A stretch of DNA of 64,000 nt from Mesobacillus maritimus (GCF_019749255.1 NZ_JACWFH010000008.1:539937-603936), one strand, 5' to 3'. Counted from the first letter of the stretch, positions 1 to 8,892 are shown. Notes: a model not told the origin generated them from the sequence alone. A program made the numbers and translations.

Positions 1-562
1 GGCAAATCACCGGGGCTCCTTATTTGGAACAATTGGAATTGGCGATGGACACAATCAAAAGACCTTCGATGCACTATTGTTTCAACGATTACATGAGATA
101 AACGGTTCAAAATACTTTATCGTCGAAGCAGAAAGTAAGCGCATTGGTCGCGCTGTACAGCCTGATTTCATGATGGATTTAAAAAAGACCGGAACGCATT
201 TTCTTATTCAGTGCTCTTTAGAAAATAGGGTTGATAGAATTTATGGGGAGTATGTTGACCCTTATAAAGAAGAACAATGGTTTCAGGATGAAGTAATTGA
301 AAAGGTAAAGCGGATTGAAAAACGTTTAAAAAGTCCTGACTTGGTTCAATCTATTGAAGAGGCAACACAAAATAAAAACTATAAAAAGGTAATTTCGATT
401 CTTTTGGAGCATTATTATGATCCCCGGTATAATCATACAATTAAAGATTATATTGGTGAATTTATTACCATTAATGGGGATTCTTCACCTACAGCTGCTG
501 CTGAAATTGAAAAGCACCTTGAACAGCTTCTTCCAACCAAAACAATGGTCAGAACAGAATAG
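1..562 (+). CDS. mnmH: tRNA 2-selenouridine synthase, C-terminal part (5' end outside window)
   Basis: The reading frame is open from the first bases and ends at the TAG at 560-562, so this is the last ~187 codons of a longer gene. Just inside the window the frame reads NHRGSLFG, followed by EAESKRIG, both typical of the C-terminal P-loop domain of MnmH (SelU/YbbB). That enzyme replaces sulfur with selenium at C2 of the wobble uridine of some tRNAs, using selenophosphate. The N-terminal rhodanese domain lies upstream of the window. A TTG at 77 opens a shorter frame, but the homology continues upstream of it. Its presence implies a selenophosphate supply, which agrees with the selenocysteine formate dehydrogenase at 24.9 kb. 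A weak hairpin (571-602) follows the stop. Confidence 0.85.
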   Translation, partial: ANHRGSLFGTIGIGDGHNQKTFDALLFQRLHEINGSKYFIVEAESKRIGRAVQPDFMMDLKKTGTHFLIQCSLENRVDRIYGEYVDPYKEEQWFQDEVIEKVKRIEKRLKSPDLVQSIEEATQNKNYKKVISILLEHYYDPRYNHTIKDYIGEFITINGDSSPTAAAEIEKHLEQLLPTKTMVRTE

Positions 563-729
563 TCATATTTAAGGTGTGGGGCTGATAAACGCTCTACACC
601 TTTATAAATTTCAGTTAAAAAAGCAAACTAAGCCCCTAATAAAAATTCATTAAATTGTCACATAAATATTCCGAATTTTTTGTATATAATAAAGATAACA
701 CATCGTTATATAGGAGGAATGAACACACA

Positions 730-966
730 ATGCGCGAATCAAAAAACTGTCATCATCGCTTTTCAGTCCATGAAGAGAATCTTAGTTTTTTAACTGATGA
801 TGGTGTCGATGTATTTGTTGCCGGTGCAAGATTCCAAAAAACAATCAGCTGTGGCCATATGGAGACTCCCTACGAGAACAATGATATGTTGGTTTCTTGC
901 TTGATAGAAAAAAGGAATGAATCCACAACTCCTAAAAGTTTATATTTGAATCTAATAAACTTCTAA
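730..966 (+). CDS. hypothetical protein, 78 aa
   Basis: I do not recognise this protein. The ATG at 730 lies 12 nt after a perfect AGGAGG (712-717); the frame is open further upstream to 655 but those codons overlap the likely promoter region. The product is soluble-looking with no membrane segment, a His/Cys-bearing N-terminus (NCHHRF) and one central Cys-Gly-His. A TATAAT box sits at 685-690. A strong terminator follows directly, so it is probably a single-gene transcript. Confidence 0.6.
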   Translation: MRESKNCHHRFSVHEENLSFLTDDGVDVFVAGARFQKTISCGHMETPYENNDMLVSCLIEKRNESTTPKSLYLNLINF

Positions 967-974
967 TTTATTTT

Positions 975-1002
975 CCCGGGCATTTTGCTCGGGATTTTTT
1001 TA
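975..1002 (+). terminator. Rho-independent terminator
   Basis: The inverted repeat CCCGGGCA / TGCTCGGG with a short loop is followed by a run of seven T. It closes the small gene ending at 966. Confidence 0.85.
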
Positions 1003-1130
1003 GTAAAAAATGGGTTGAAGTCAGGTAAGTGCTGGTCTTTGTGTAAATCTTAAAATACTATTAATTAGATATTTTCTTGCGATAAGGATTTTTCGGAAAA
1101 ATGTTTTCACTGTTTATGTGTTTAAAACCT

Positions 1131-1159
1131 TTGTACTAAAGAGAAAGCAATGGTAAAAT
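1131..1159 (+). promoter_or_regulatory. Probable sigma-A promoter of odhAB
   Basis: TTGTAC (1131-1136) and TAAAAT (1154-1159) are separated by 17 nt, and a TGG immediately before the -10 makes it an extended -10 promoter. The leader runs about 95 nt to the odhA start. ATGAAAACGGTTATC at 1164-1178 resembles a CcpA cre box but lacks the conserved C near its end, so I give it only as a possibility. Confidence 0.6.
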
Positions 1160-1261
1160 AGCTATGAAAACGGTTATCCCCTGAATTTTAACATTTTTCA
1201 TATTTTTAAATTCAGTCTAGATGCCGCGCTCAACTATATACGAATGGTAGGGGAATTTTCT

Positions 1262-4081
1262 ATGAGTAAACCTGACACCAGTCAAGGGTTCTTGTCTGGT
1301 TTTCACGGTCCGAATTTGGGGTATATTGTTGAACTATATGAAAGATACCTCGAGGATCCGAATTCCATTGATCCAGAAGTAAAGGAATATTTTGATCAGG
1401 GAAACATTCCTACATTTGAACTGGGTACCAAAACTAGTGAAAATGTTATTGAAAATCTTCAGGAAAGTAATACTGAAAAAATAATTGCTGCTATTCGATT
1501 AGCAGACCATATTAGGGGTTACGGTCATTTATCTGCTAATGTGTTTCCTTTGGAAAAACCCAAAAAGGATGCACGCATTGAACCAGAGCAGTGGGGACTA
1601 ACCAGGGCTGACTTGGAAAAAATTCCTGCCAATCTGATTTGTCCAGATGCACCCGCAAATGTACGAAATGGTGCAGAAGCTATTGACCATTTAAAAGAGG
1701 TTTATACAAGTACTATTGCGTTTGAATATCACCAGGTTCATGACGTTGAAGAAAAAAACTGGTTGCGTCAAAGAATTGAGAATGGACGATTACTCCCATC
1801 CTTAAAAAGTAAAAAAAAGCTAGCTTTATTAAAGCGTTTAACTGAAGTAGAAGAGTTTGAGAAGTTTCTCCATCGAACATTTGTTGGACAAAAGCGTTTT
1901 TCCATTGAAGGGCTAGACACAATGGTCCCATTAATTGATGAAGTCATTTCAGAGGCAGTCAAGGATGGAGTCGAAACGGTTAATATTGGGATGGCCCATC
2001 GTGGTCGATTAAATGTGTTAGCACACGTTCTTGAAAAACCATATGAGATGATTTTCGCTGAATTCCAGCATGCACCAAATAAGGAACTTGTTCCTTCTGA
2101 GGGTTCAGTGGGGATTAACTTTGGCTGGACCGGGGATGTAAAATACCACCTTGGCTTGGACAGACAGATTAAAACAGAAAGTACAGCAAATGTACGTTTA
2201 ACATTAGCTAATAATCCTAGTCACCTTGAATTTGCTGGAGCGGTTGTTGAAGGCTTTACAAGGGCCGCTCAGGAAGATCGGGATTTACCAGGCTATCCAA
2301 AGCAATTTGCTTCAAAGGCTCTTGCCATCCTAATTCATGGGGATGCTGCATTTCCAGGACAGGGAATTGTTGCAGAGACCTTAAACCTTAGTCGTTTAAA
2401 AGGTTATAACACAGGTGGTACGGTCCACATCATTGCAAATAACACAATTGGGTTTACAACTGAATCGAGCGATTCCCGCTCAACAAGATATGCTAGTGAT
2501 TTAGCAAAAGGGTTTGAAATTCCGATTCTACATGTTAATGCAGATGATCCAGAAGCGTGTGTAATGGCTGCTTTGTTAGCAACTGACTATCGAGCAAAGT
2601 TTGGTAAAGACTTCTTAATTGATTTGATTGGCTACCGACGTTATGGCCATAACGAGATGGATGAGCCAATGACAACCAACCCATTGCTGTACAAAATCAT
2701 TCACCAGCACCCAACACAAAAGTCCGTTTATGCGGAGAAGTTAAGAAAAGAAGGGGCTATTCAGGATGAGCAACTAGCAGCTATGGAGGCATCTGTTGTA
2801 GATAAGTTGTCTACTGCGTATGAGAAGGTACCGAAAAAGAGCGAACATGACTTAAGTGAGGTTGAAGTACCTCGAATCGTTGAAAAAGGCTTGCCAAGAA
2901 TTCAAACGGCGGTTCCACTTTCTACGCTAACTCAAATCAATGAAGACTTATTAAACTGGCCAGAAGGTTTTAAAGTTTTTGGTAAGCTCGAACGAATCCT
3001 AAAAAGACGCCAAGGGGCTTTTGCTGGAGATGGAAAGGTAGATTGGGCACTTGCAGAGTCTATCGCCTTCGCATCGATTATTGCAGATGGTACTCCTGTC
3101 CGACTTTCAGGTCAAGATTCTGAAAGAGGAACATTCGCACATCGTAACATTGTGTTGCACGATCCGGAGACAGGAAAACATTTCTCTCCTTTACACACTT
3201 TACCGAATGCAAAGGCTTCCTTTGCGGTACATAATAGTCCGCTCTCAGAAGCTGGAGTTCTAGGTTTTGAGTATGGTTATAATGTGTTTTCACCAGACAC
3301 CTTGGTTCTCTGGGAAGCGCAGTATGGTGATTTTGCAAATGCTGCACAAGTCATCTTTGATCAGTTTATTGCTGCAGGTAGAGCTAAATGGGGACAGAAA
3401 TCTGGACTTGTTATGCTTTTGCCACATGGATATGAAGGGCAAGGGCCAGAACACTCAAGTGGTCGCTTCGAACGATTCTTGACACTTGCGGCTGAAAACA
3501 ACTGGACGGTTGCAAACCTAACGTCAGCAGCTCAGTATTTTCATATATTACGGAGACAGGCTGCCATTTTAAATGAAGAGGTTGTTCGTCCTCTTGTATT
3601 GATGACACCAAAAAGCCTCCTTAGAAACCCAGTGGTTGCTTCGAATCCTTCTGAGTTCAGTGAGGGTGAATTCCAGTCTGTTATTAGCCAGCCAGGTTTA
3701 GGTTCTGACTTTAATAAGATTGAGAGAGTTGTGCTTTGTACAGGAAAGATTGCCATTGATCTTGCTGAAAAAGTGAACCCTGTAGAACATGATTGGCTTC
3801 AGATTTTAAGAGTAGAAGAAATCTATCCATTCCCATTTGAATCTCTTAAGCAACAATTTGAACAATTCCCGAACCTAAAGGAAGTTGTCTGGATTCAAGA
3901 AGAACCAAAGAATATGGGGGCTTGGACGTTTGTAGAGCCACGAATTAATAAAACCCTTCAGGGAGATATACAAGTTAAGTATCTAGGGCGGAGGAGACGA
4001 TCTAGTCCAGCTGAAGGTGAACCGGATATCCATAAAATCGAGCAAGCTCGTTTAATCGAAGAAGCACTAACCAGAAAGTAA
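1262..4081 (+). CDS. odhA: 2-oxoglutarate dehydrogenase E1 component
   Basis: Thiamine-diphosphate-dependent E1 subunit of the 2-oxoglutarate dehydrogenase complex of the TCA cycle, decarboxylating 2-oxoglutarate and passing the succinyl group to E2. The ~939-residue length and the E1o segments ([20 protein letters not shown], the TPP-binding region around [15 protein letters not shown], and the C-terminal transketolase-like half with [10 protein letters not shown]) are characteristic of the family. I start at ATG 1262, eight bases after GGTAGGGG; the ATG at 1244 has no ribosome binding site and would include that sequence. The gene is followed 15 nt later by odhB, the usual Bacillus arrangement. 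The E3 gene is not present, as is normal because it is shared with pyruvate dehydrogenase. Confidence 0.97.
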   Translation: MSKPDTSQGFLSGFHGPNLGYIVELYERYLEDPNSIDPEVKEYFDQGNIPTFELGTKTSENVIENLQESNTEKIIAAIRLADHIRGYGHLSANVFPLEKPKKDARIEPEQWGLTRADLEKIPANLICPDAPANVRNGAEAIDHLKEVYTSTIAFEYHQVHDVEEKNWLRQRIENGRLLPSLKSKKKLALLKRLTEVEEFEKFLHRTFVGQKRFSIEGLDTMVPLIDEVISEAVKDGVETVNIGMAHRGRLNVLAHVLEKPYEMIFAEFQHAPNKELVPSEGSVGINFGWTGDVKYHLGLDRQIKTESTANVRLTLANNPSHLEFAGAVVEGFTRAAQEDRDLPGYPKQFASKALAILIHGDAAFPGQGIVAETLNLSRLKGYNTGGTVHIIANNTIGFTTESSDSRSTRYASDLAKGFEIPILHVNADDPEACVMAALLATDYRAKFGKDFLIDLIGYRRYGHNEMDEPMTTNPLLYKIIHQHPTQKSVYAEKLRKEGAIQDEQLAAMEASVVDKLSTAYEKVPKKSEHDLSEVEVPRIVEKGLPRIQTAVPLSTLTQINEDLLNWPEGFKVFGKLERILKRRQGAFAGDGKVDWALAESIAFASIIADGTPVRLSGQDSERGTFAHRNIVLHDPETGKHFSPLHTLPNAKASFAVHNSPLSEAGVLGFEYGYNVFSPDTLVLWEAQYGDFANAAQVIFDQFIAAGRAKWGQKSGLVMLLPHGYEGQGPEHSSGRFERFLTLAAENNWTVANLTSAAQYFHILRRQAAILNEEVVRPLVLMTPKSLLRNPVVASNPSEFSEGEFQSVISQPGLGSDFNKIERVVLCTGKIAIDLAEKVNPVEHDWLQILRVEEIYPFPFESLKQQFEQFPNLKEVVWIQEEPKNMGAWTFVEPRINKTLQGDIQVKYLGRRRRSSPAEGEPDIHKIEQARLIEEALTRK

Positions 4082-4096
4082 AGGAGAGGACTTAAG

Positions 4097-5377
4097 GTGG
4101 CAGAAATCAAGGTGCCAGAATTAGCAGAAACGATCAGTGAAGGAACAATTGCCCAATGGTTAAAAAAACCAGGCGATTATGTAAGTAAAGGGGAATATGT
4201 GGTCGAGCTTGAAACAGATAAAGTAAATGTAGAAATTATCTCAGAGCAAGAGGGTACCCTTACAGAATTGAAAGCGAATGAGGGGGATACAGTTCAAGTA
4301 GGGGAAACCATCGCCATCGTGAGCGAGGGAGGCTCTTCAGTGGTTGAAACTGAACAGGTGTCTGAGAACAGCTCTAAGGATCAAAATGAGTTGAAAACAG
4401 AAGCTCCTGTAAGCGAAAAGCAAGAAAGTGAGAGTCTGCAAACCAAAAAGAGTGAAAGAGTCATTGCCTCTCCTGCTGCTCGCAAACTTGCAAGGGAAAA
4501 AGGCATTGATTTAAGTGAAATTCCTGCAGTCGATCCTTTAGGTCGCGTCCGTAAACAAGATGTAACCAATTATGATCCTGAAAAAGCTAAACAGGCAGCT
4601 TCGACACCGAACCAAGCACCTAAGCCTGAAACACAGGCTAAACCTGCTGTACAAGGGTCTGTAGCCGAAAATGGAAAACCTGTCGAAGTAGTAAAAATGT
4701 CGCGACGCCGTCAAACTATTGCGAACAGACTTGTTGAGGTTCAGCAGAATGCAGCGATGTTGACAACATTCAATGAGGTCGATATGACAGCGGTAATGGA
4801 CCTAAGAAAGAGATGGAAGGATCGTTTTTATGAGGAAAATGATGTTCGCTTAGGCTTTATGTCATTCTTCACGAAAGCTGTCGTTGCTGCGTTGAAGAAA
4901 ACTCCTTACTTGAACGCTGAAATTCAAGGCAATGAGATCCTTATGAAGAAATACTATGATATCGGAGTGGCAGTTTCAACTGATGAAGGACTTGTTGTTC
5001 CAGTTATCCGGGATGCAGATCGAAAAAATTTCTCTGAAATTGAAGGAAATCTTGTTGAACTAGCTGAGAAGGCTAGAACGAATAAACTTTCCTTAGCGGA
5101 TCTTCAAGGTGGTACATTCACGATAACGAATGGCGGGGTATTTGGTTCGTTATTATCTACGCCAATTCTAAATGGTCCACAGGTTGGAATTCTCGGAATG
5201 CATACCATCCAGCTCCGTCCTGTCGCAATTGATAAAGACCGAATGGAAAACCGTCCGATGATGTATATTGCCCTTTCCTATGACCATCGTATTGTTGATG
5301 GGAAAGAAGCTGTTACATTCTTGAAAAAAGTGAAAGAACTAATTGAAGACCCAGAATCCTTATTGTTTGGGAGTTAA
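4097..5377 (+). CDS. odhB: Dihydrolipoyl succinyltransferase (E2 of 2-oxoglutarate dehydrogenase)
   Basis: E2 core enzyme that transfers succinyl groups from lipoamide to CoA. In order it shows an N-terminal lipoyl domain with the ETDKVNVE lipoylation motif (Lys42), a Glu/Lys/Ser-rich linker, a peripheral-subunit-binding domain (about residues 125-157, [15 protein letters not shown]), a second linker, and the catalytic acyltransferase domain ending in SYDHRIVDG with the active-site His and Asp. It starts with GTG at 4097 after AAGGAGAGG. It lies 15 nt after odhA and the pair ends in a strong terminator, so odhAB is a two-gene operon. Confidence 0.97.
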   Translation: MAEIKVPELAETISEGTIAQWLKKPGDYVSKGEYVVELETDKVNVEIISEQEGTLTELKANEGDTVQVGETIAIVSEGGSSVVETEQVSENSSKDQNELKTEAPVSEKQESESLQTKKSERVIASPAARKLAREKGIDLSEIPAVDPLGRVRKQDVTNYDPEKAKQAASTPNQAPKPETQAKPAVQGSVAENGKPVEVVKMSRRRQTIANRLVEVQQNAAMLTTFNEVDMTAVMDLRKRWKDRFYEENDVRLGFMSFFTKAVVAALKKTPYLNAEIQGNEILMKKYYDIGVAVSTDEGLVVPVIRDADRKNFSEIEGNLVELAEKARTNKLSLADLQGGTFTITNGGVFGSLLSTPILNGPQVGILGMHTIQLRPVAIDKDRMENRPMMYIALSYDHRIVDGKEAVTFLKKVKELIEDPESLLFGS

Positions 5378-5385
5378 TAATGGAC

Positions 5386-5431
5386 CCAAAGCATTAGCTT
5401 AATTTACTTGCTAATGCTTTGGTTTTTTTTG
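5386..5431 (+). terminator. odhAB terminator
   Basis: A perfect 12-bp stem (CCAAAGCATTAG / CTAATGCTTTGG) is followed by eight T. Confidence 0.93.
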
Positions 5432-5485
5432 TTGGGGAGGTTTTGTTTAAGCGAATCTGTTTTTTTTTTTTCTAATGTTTGAAAT

Positions 5486-5508
5486 TAAAAAAGCCGCAAA
5501 ATGCGGCA
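5486..5508 (-). terminator. Terminator of sda
   Basis: On the minus strand GCCGCATTTTGCGGC is followed by TTTTTT, 16 bases after the sda stop codon. Confidence 0.85.
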
Positions 5509-5523
5509 AGTCTAGGAAAATAG

Positions 5524-5658
5524 TTAACGTGTTTTTATAGGTTTTAAACCGCGACGAGAAATTTCGTCTTTTAAGATTCTTGCCCATTCCTTATCCTGCT
5601 CCGACTTCAACGCATCACGATATGAGACCACCAATTGTTCATTGCTCATAATTTTCAT
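5524..5658 (-). CDS. sda: Sporulation inhibitor Sda-like protein, 44 aa
   Basis: This short gene encodes 44 residues beginning MKIMSNEQLVVSYRDAL and ending with DEISRRGL and a short tail. Length, the SxEQL..SY start, and the E-I-x-R-R-x-L end match Sda, the checkpoint protein that blocks autophosphorylation of sporulation kinases such as KinA when DNA replication is perturbed. The middle differs from B. subtilis Sda: the aromatic residue of the second helix is Trp instead of Phe. Start choice is firm, since GAGGAGGACGTCAA precedes the ATG and a terminator follows the stop. Assignment is from memory of the family. Confidence 0.72.
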   Translation of the reverse strand: MKIMSNEQLVVSYRDALKSEQDKEWARILKDEISRRGLKPIKTR

Positions 5659-5824
5659 TTGACGTCCTCCTCAGAAAGAATGGTTAGACAATTCAGATAT
5701 TATTAAGTTTTAATTAATTGTAAAGGTTTACAAATGATTTGAAAACCCTTTTTTAAAATTTTCAATAAAAGTAATGAAGCTGTTATAAAGGAAAATGATA
5801 CTTAAAAAATAATTGCCGTATGTG

Positions 5825-5858
5825 AACAAAATGTTCTTTTAAATATGAACATTTTGTT
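5825..5858. repeat. Perfect 12-bp inverted repeat, possible operator
   Basis: AACAAAATGTTC (5825-5836) and its exact reverse complement GAACATTTTGTT (5847-5858) flank an AT-only 10-nt loop. Each arm is itself nearly palindromic (GAACAAAATGTTC). There is no T-run, so it is not a normal terminator. It lies about 40 nt upstream of the -10 box of the next gene. The GAAC-N5-GTTC spacing does not match the GAAC-N4-GTTC LexA box. Confidence 0.4.
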
Positions 5859-5874
5859 ACAACTCAAAATGTTT

Positions 5875-5904
5875 TTACAATTGGAGACCTTTACTCTCTA
5901 TAAT
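5875..5904 (+). promoter_or_regulatory. Probable sigma-A promoter
   Basis: TTACAA (5875-5880) and a perfect TATAAT (5899-5904) are spaced 18 nt apart, about 55 nt before the small membrane-protein gene. Confidence 0.5.
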
Positions 5905-5959
5905 AAATATATAGACATTTATATATTTCAATAACTAACAGGATGTAGGGGGAGTCTTA

Positions 5960-6229
5960 ATGAAGTGGTTTTTTGTTGCGTTATTATCACTGTTTGGCTT
6001 CCTGTTTTTGGAAAAAGGAATCGAACTTTGGACTGTAATGGATCAGGTTGATGCTAAAGGTATAGCCATTAACTTTCTAGGGATAGAAATCAGCGAAACG
6101 GTTCTGAAAGATAAGATTCCTAGTTTTGCATTTGGTTTTACTGTTGCCGCTAGCATACCTATAGTAGTCGCTATCAATCTAGCAATCAAATCGACAATAA
6201 TAAAAGAAAAAAATCGCACTATCGTTTAA
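5960..6229 (+). CDS. Small membrane protein, 89 aa, unknown
   Basis: I do not recognise a family. The protein has a hydrophobic N-terminal segment (about residues 3-20) and a second one (about 54-76, FGFTVAASIPIVVAINLAI), with a basic C-terminal tail, so two membrane passes are likely with both ends on the same side. The ATG follows AGGGGGAG. It has its own promoter-like sequence and a terminator, so it is monocistronic. Confidence 0.65.
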   Translation: MKWFFVALLSLFGFLFLEKGIELWTVMDQVDAKGIAINFLGIEISETVLKDKIPSFAFGFTVAASIPIVVAINLAIKSTIIKEKNRTIV

Positions 6230-6257
6230 GCCTGGACACTTCTGTTCAGGCTTTTTC
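6229..6257 (+). terminator. Rho-independent terminator
   Basis: AGCCTGGACA / TGTTCAGGCT hairpin followed by TTTTT, overlapping the stop of the preceding gene. Confidence 0.8.
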
Positions 6258-6440
6258 ATTGTTGAAGCATCAGCATAAACATAATGTTATTAGGAGTAAG
6301 CGCGAGTTAAGGATTAAATAGCTCAATTATTAGATACGTATATGCTATATATTAATAGCTTGCATAGGTTTAAACCAAGCAATAATTGTGGTAAAGAACA
6401 ATACAAATCATGAAGGAAATTTTGAGGAAGAGGGATTGAA

Positions 6441-6650
6441 ATGAACCTATTTACTGAAAATGGAGTTTATGAAGTGGTTTATCGAGGCACTCACTTTTCC
6501 CTTTTACGCTTTATCAGAATGGATTATATTTGTGATGTTCGTTATGTAACATTAAAGAATATCATGACAGGTGAAATGTATACCTTTGATTATGCGGGTA
6601 TTGTTGGTATCCGTGAGATAAGTGGTTCTATTCAAGCATATGCCAGCTAA
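6441..6650 (+). CDS. hypothetical protein, 69 aa
   Basis: No family recognised. The sequence is beta-rich with alternating hydrophobic residues (VYEVVYRGTHFSLLRF, VRYVTLKNI, GEMYTFDYAGIVGIREI), which suggests a small beta-barrel fold. The ATG is preceded by GAGGAAGAGGG. A hairpin-forming GCTTG...GGTTTAAACC...AAGC sequence lies at 6359-6381 in its upstream region. Confidence 0.55.
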   Translation: MNLFTENGVYEVVYRGTHFSLLRFIRMDYICDVRYVTLKNIMTGEMYTFDYAGIVGIREISGSIQAYAS

Positions 6651-6723
6651 GGAAATTAATGTTGCGTTTTGATGGTTTTCTTCTTTATACTATATGATAA
6701 CGAGTATAAAGGAGTGCAAAATA

Positions 6724-6933
6724 ATGATTCATTTAAATTGGCAAGATCGTCAAACTGTAAAAAGGGTAAAATGTGTGCATACAGATGCAAATAAATATAT
6801 TGTAAACAGGGTTTTAACTCCCGGGAAAGTATATGATGTAAAAAATGAAACAGAAGAATTTTATTTTATCATTGATAACTCCGGGAAAGTAGGAGGCTAT
6901 TATAAAGATTATTTTACTGAAGGAAATGAATAA
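6724..6933 (+). CDS. DUF6501-like small protein, 69 aa
   Basis: A short protein beginning MIHLNWQDRQTVKRVKCVHT with the phrases NRVLTPGKVYDVKNETEEF and DNSGKVGGYYKDYF. I recall this pattern from a conserved uncharacterised Bacillaceae family (DUF6501); function unknown. The start is taken at ATG 6724, seven bases after AAAGGAG; the upstream in-frame ATG at 6694 has no ribosome binding site. A strong bidirectional terminator follows. Confidence 0.65.
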   Translation: MIHLNWQDRQTVKRVKCVHTDANKYIVNRVLTPGKVYDVKNETEEFYFIIDNSGKVGGYYKDYFTEGNE

Positions 6934-6959
6934 GGGTGCTACAGCATCCTTCCATAGAT

Positions 6960-6992
6960 AAAAAGGGTTCCGAAAGCTTCGGAACCCTTTTT
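6960..6992. terminator. Bidirectional Rho-independent terminator
   Basis: A perfect palindrome, AAAAAGGGTTCCGAA / TTCGGAACCCTTTTT, between the plus-strand small gene and the minus-strand yidC2 gene. It has a U-run in both orientations. Confidence 0.9.
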
Positions 6993-7071
6993 CACTTTGT
7001 TGGATTAACCATACCGGTTAATGAAATTTATTAGATCTGGCCTTTTATTAATGCCTATTATATCGACGCAT

Positions 7072-7833
7072 TCATTCTGGTTGTGCGTTGTATTCAACAG
7101 GTTTTGGTTGATACAATTTTCTTGATAGCATGTTTTGAAGGATTAAAAATAGTCCGCCAACAGCCCAGTAAAGTGGAAGCGCTGCAGGGGCATTAAATGA
7201 AACCATCATAATCATAAACGGTGACAACAATCCGATGTATTTCATTTGCTTTTGTTGTTCTGAAGGCATTGTAGGCTGAGATAGTTTAAACTGAAGAAAA
7301 TAAACAATTCCGGCAATCGCAGTCATCCATATGTCGGAATGACCGAGATCAAACCAAAGAAAGGAGTGAGTCGCGATTTCTTGAGAGCCGATAATCGCGT
7401 AATACAGACCCATTAATATTGGCATTTGGATTAACAATGGTAAACAGCCCATATTCAACGGGTTAATGCCGTGCTTTTGATATAGAACCATCATTTCCTG
7501 CTGTAGACTACGTTGTTCCTCGGGATCTTTTGTTTCTTTTAATTTCACTTGAATCACTTCAAGTTCTGGTTTAACCAATTCCATCTTTTCTTTTAGTAAT
7601 TGCTGATTTTTATATTGTTTTAACATGAATGGCATTAACAGCAATCGAAGTAAAACGGTTAGAATAATGATGGATAATCCAAAGCTACCTCCAGTAAACT
7701 CAGCAAACAAATGGATGAGTCGTTCAAACGGCTGTACAAACGTAAAATGAAAGAACGACGGATTTTCCAGGGATGATTGGCACCCTGTTAAAACAAGTGA
7801 AATGACTGTTAAAGTGAATAATATCTTTTTCAT
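7072..7833 (-). CDS. yidC2: Membrane protein insertase YidC2 (YidC/Oxa1/Alb3 family)
   Basis: A 253-residue YidC-type insertase that integrates proteins into the cytoplasmic membrane and assists Sec. It starts with a lipoprotein signal peptide whose lipobox LTGC places the lipidated Cys at residue 18. It then carries the five-helix YidC core, including the conserved GCLPLLIQMPILMGLYYAI segment. The start is ATG 7833 behind AGGAGGAG; a longer frame reaching 7899 has no ribosome binding site and runs into the leader gene. The start codon and ribosome binding site are part of an 11-bp stem with the end of the upstream leader ORF. That arrangement identifies this as the induced second YidC (B. 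subtilis YqjG/YidC2) rather than SpoIIIJ. Confidence 0.92.
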   Translation of the reverse strand: MKKILFTLTVISLVLTGCQSSLENPSFFHFTFVQPFERLIHLFAEFTGGSFGLSIIILTVLLRLLLMPFMLKQYKNQQLLKEKMELVKPELEVIQVKLKETKDPEEQRSLQQEMMVLYQKHGINPLNMGCLPLLIQMPILMGLYYAIIGSQEIATHSFLWFDLGHSDIWMTAIAGIVYFLQFKLSQPTMPSEQQKQMKYIGLLSPFMIMMVSFNAPAALPLYWAVGGLFLILQNMLSRKLYQPKPVEYNAQPE

Positions 7834-7877
7834 TTTTCTCCTCCTAAATAGTGAAATGTTAAAATTGGAGAAAAATG
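7831..7877 (-). promoter_or_regulatory. Start-sequestering stem-loop of yidC2
   Basis: On the minus strand CATTTTTCTCC (7877-7867, inside the last codons of the leader ORF) is the exact reverse complement of GGAGAAAAATG (7841-7831). The second arm contains part of the yidC2 Shine-Dalgarno sequence and its ATG. The loop is 25 nt. When formed, the 11-bp stem would block initiation; a ribosome held near the end of the leader ORF would cover the first arm and free the start site. Confidence 0.8.
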
Positions 7878-8137
7878 GACATATCTTCTTCAGGAGCAAC
7901 CTTCATCTTAATTTTCCTTAGGATCAGGATGTGCAAATCGATGGCTAATTCTGCCTGATATTTATAAGCTGAAGCAGATTCAGAAAGTAGATAAATGTCA
8001 TGTCTTAGTGGTGACTCAAGAAGTGGTGTTTCAACATTTATCAACCAAAGAACTTGTAAAGCAACTGTTAAGAAAAGGGCTATATACAAGGTATAAACTG
8101 CAGTAAAATCATAGCTTTGTACGTATAATTCGAACAA
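7859..8137 (-). CDS. mifM: MifM-like stalling leader peptide (sensor of YidC activity)
   Basis: This 92-residue ORF lies directly upstream of yidC2 and ends 25 nt before its ATG. It has one hydrophobic segment near the N-terminus (VYTLYIALFLTVALQVLWLI) and a basic-then-acidic C-terminus, RKIKMKVAPEEDMSIFLQF. In B. subtilis, MifM (95 aa) is inserted by YidC through such a segment; when insertion fails, translation arrests in a C-terminal acidic DEED stretch and unfolds an mRNA hairpin to induce yidC2. Size, membrane segment, EED near the end, gene order and hairpin all agree here. I prefer the TTG at 8137, five bases after GAGGTGA; a GTG at 8146 would add three residues but lacks a ribosome binding site. 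Overall sequence identity to MifM is probably low. Confidence 0.75.
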   Translation of the reverse strand: MFELYVQSYDFTAVYTLYIALFLTVALQVLWLINVETPLLESPLRHDIYLLSESASAYKYQAELAIDLHILILRKIKMKVAPEEDMSIFLQF

Positions 8138-8250
8138 ATGGGTCACCTCAGCATGGTTAAAGGAATTGCATACGAAAAGTTTATTACGAATGAACTTGAT
8201 TTTTTGATATGTAATAATACGTACGAGAACGATGAAAGTTTCATCGGGAT

Positions 8251-8279
8251 AAAAAAACCATGGAAAGGAAATTCCACGG
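8251..8279 (-). terminator. bioY terminator
   Basis: On the minus strand CCGTGGAA...TTCCATGG is followed by seven T, just after the bioY stop. A second small hairpin (CGATGAAA/TTTCATCG) is at 8230-8246. Confidence 0.75.
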
Positions 8280-8286
8280 TAAAAGC

Positions 8287-8871
8287 TTACACGGATTTAG
8301 GAAGATTAGATGGTCGCTGAACAGTATAAAGAAGGTTCGCTTTTGCGAGGCGATGTCTGACCGTTATGCCAATCCATGACGCCAAGGCTGCCTTTATTAA
8401 TCCGACAGCAATGAATGGAACGAACCCGCCCATTAACGCTGCTGTCCAAGATAGCTCTGCAGACACTTTTAGCCATGTTGTTCCAAAACATAAGGTAATC
8501 AGCATGCCAATTGTGTTTGCAATCATGGCGTATTTAAACGTGTACGCTGTTTTTTCAAGCATCCATCCAATAAAGAGTGAAGTGGGGATAAACCCTACTA
8601 AAAATCCTCCTGTTGGTCCAACGACAACGGAAAGACCTGCGGACATTTCTGCAAATACCGGTATCCCGGCTGCTCCAATTAATATGTAGAGAATCACTGA
8701 AATAGTCCCGTATTTTGCCCCTAAGATGGTTGCTGCTAGACCAATCGCAAGCGTTTGGCCGGTAATCGGGACAAGTGGTAGTGGGATCGTTATTTGTGCT
8801 AGTATCCCGATTATGGCGGCGAACAGTGCAGTTACAATCATCATTCTCAATTTTATCCGTTCTTTCGTCAT
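8287..8871 (-). CDS. bioY: Biotin transporter BioY (ECF S-component)
   Basis: The 194-residue protein is highly hydrophobic with about six membrane segments. It carries the BioY signatures ITIPLPLVPITGQTLAIGL near the N-terminus and GPTGGFLVGF in the middle. BioY binds biotin and either works with the energy-coupling module EcfAAT or alone at low rate; no ecf genes are nearby. Upstream lie a good promoter and a BirA-type operator, so biotin represses it. The ATG follows GGAGGGA. The gene stands alone, with no bio synthesis genes in the window. Confidence 0.95.
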   Translation of the reverse strand: MTKERIKLRMMIVTALFAAIIGILAQITIPLPLVPITGQTLAIGLAATILGAKYGTISVILYILIGAAGIPVFAEMSAGLSVVVGPTGGFLVGFIPTSLFIGWMLEKTAYTFKYAMIANTIGMLITLCFGTTWLKVSAELSWTAALMGGFVPFIAVGLIKAALASWIGITVRHRLAKANLLYTVQRPSNLPKSV

Positions 8872-8892
8872 GAGAAGATTTCCCTCCTTAAT

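Noticed and set aside
5824-5836. LexA (SOS) box GAAC...GTTC
   Set aside because: The spacing is five bases instead of four, and the following gene has no SOS link.
8138-8320. 60-codon plus-strand ORF
   Set aside because: It runs antisense to the leader gene start and the bioY terminator, has no good ribosome binding site and no recognisable protein.
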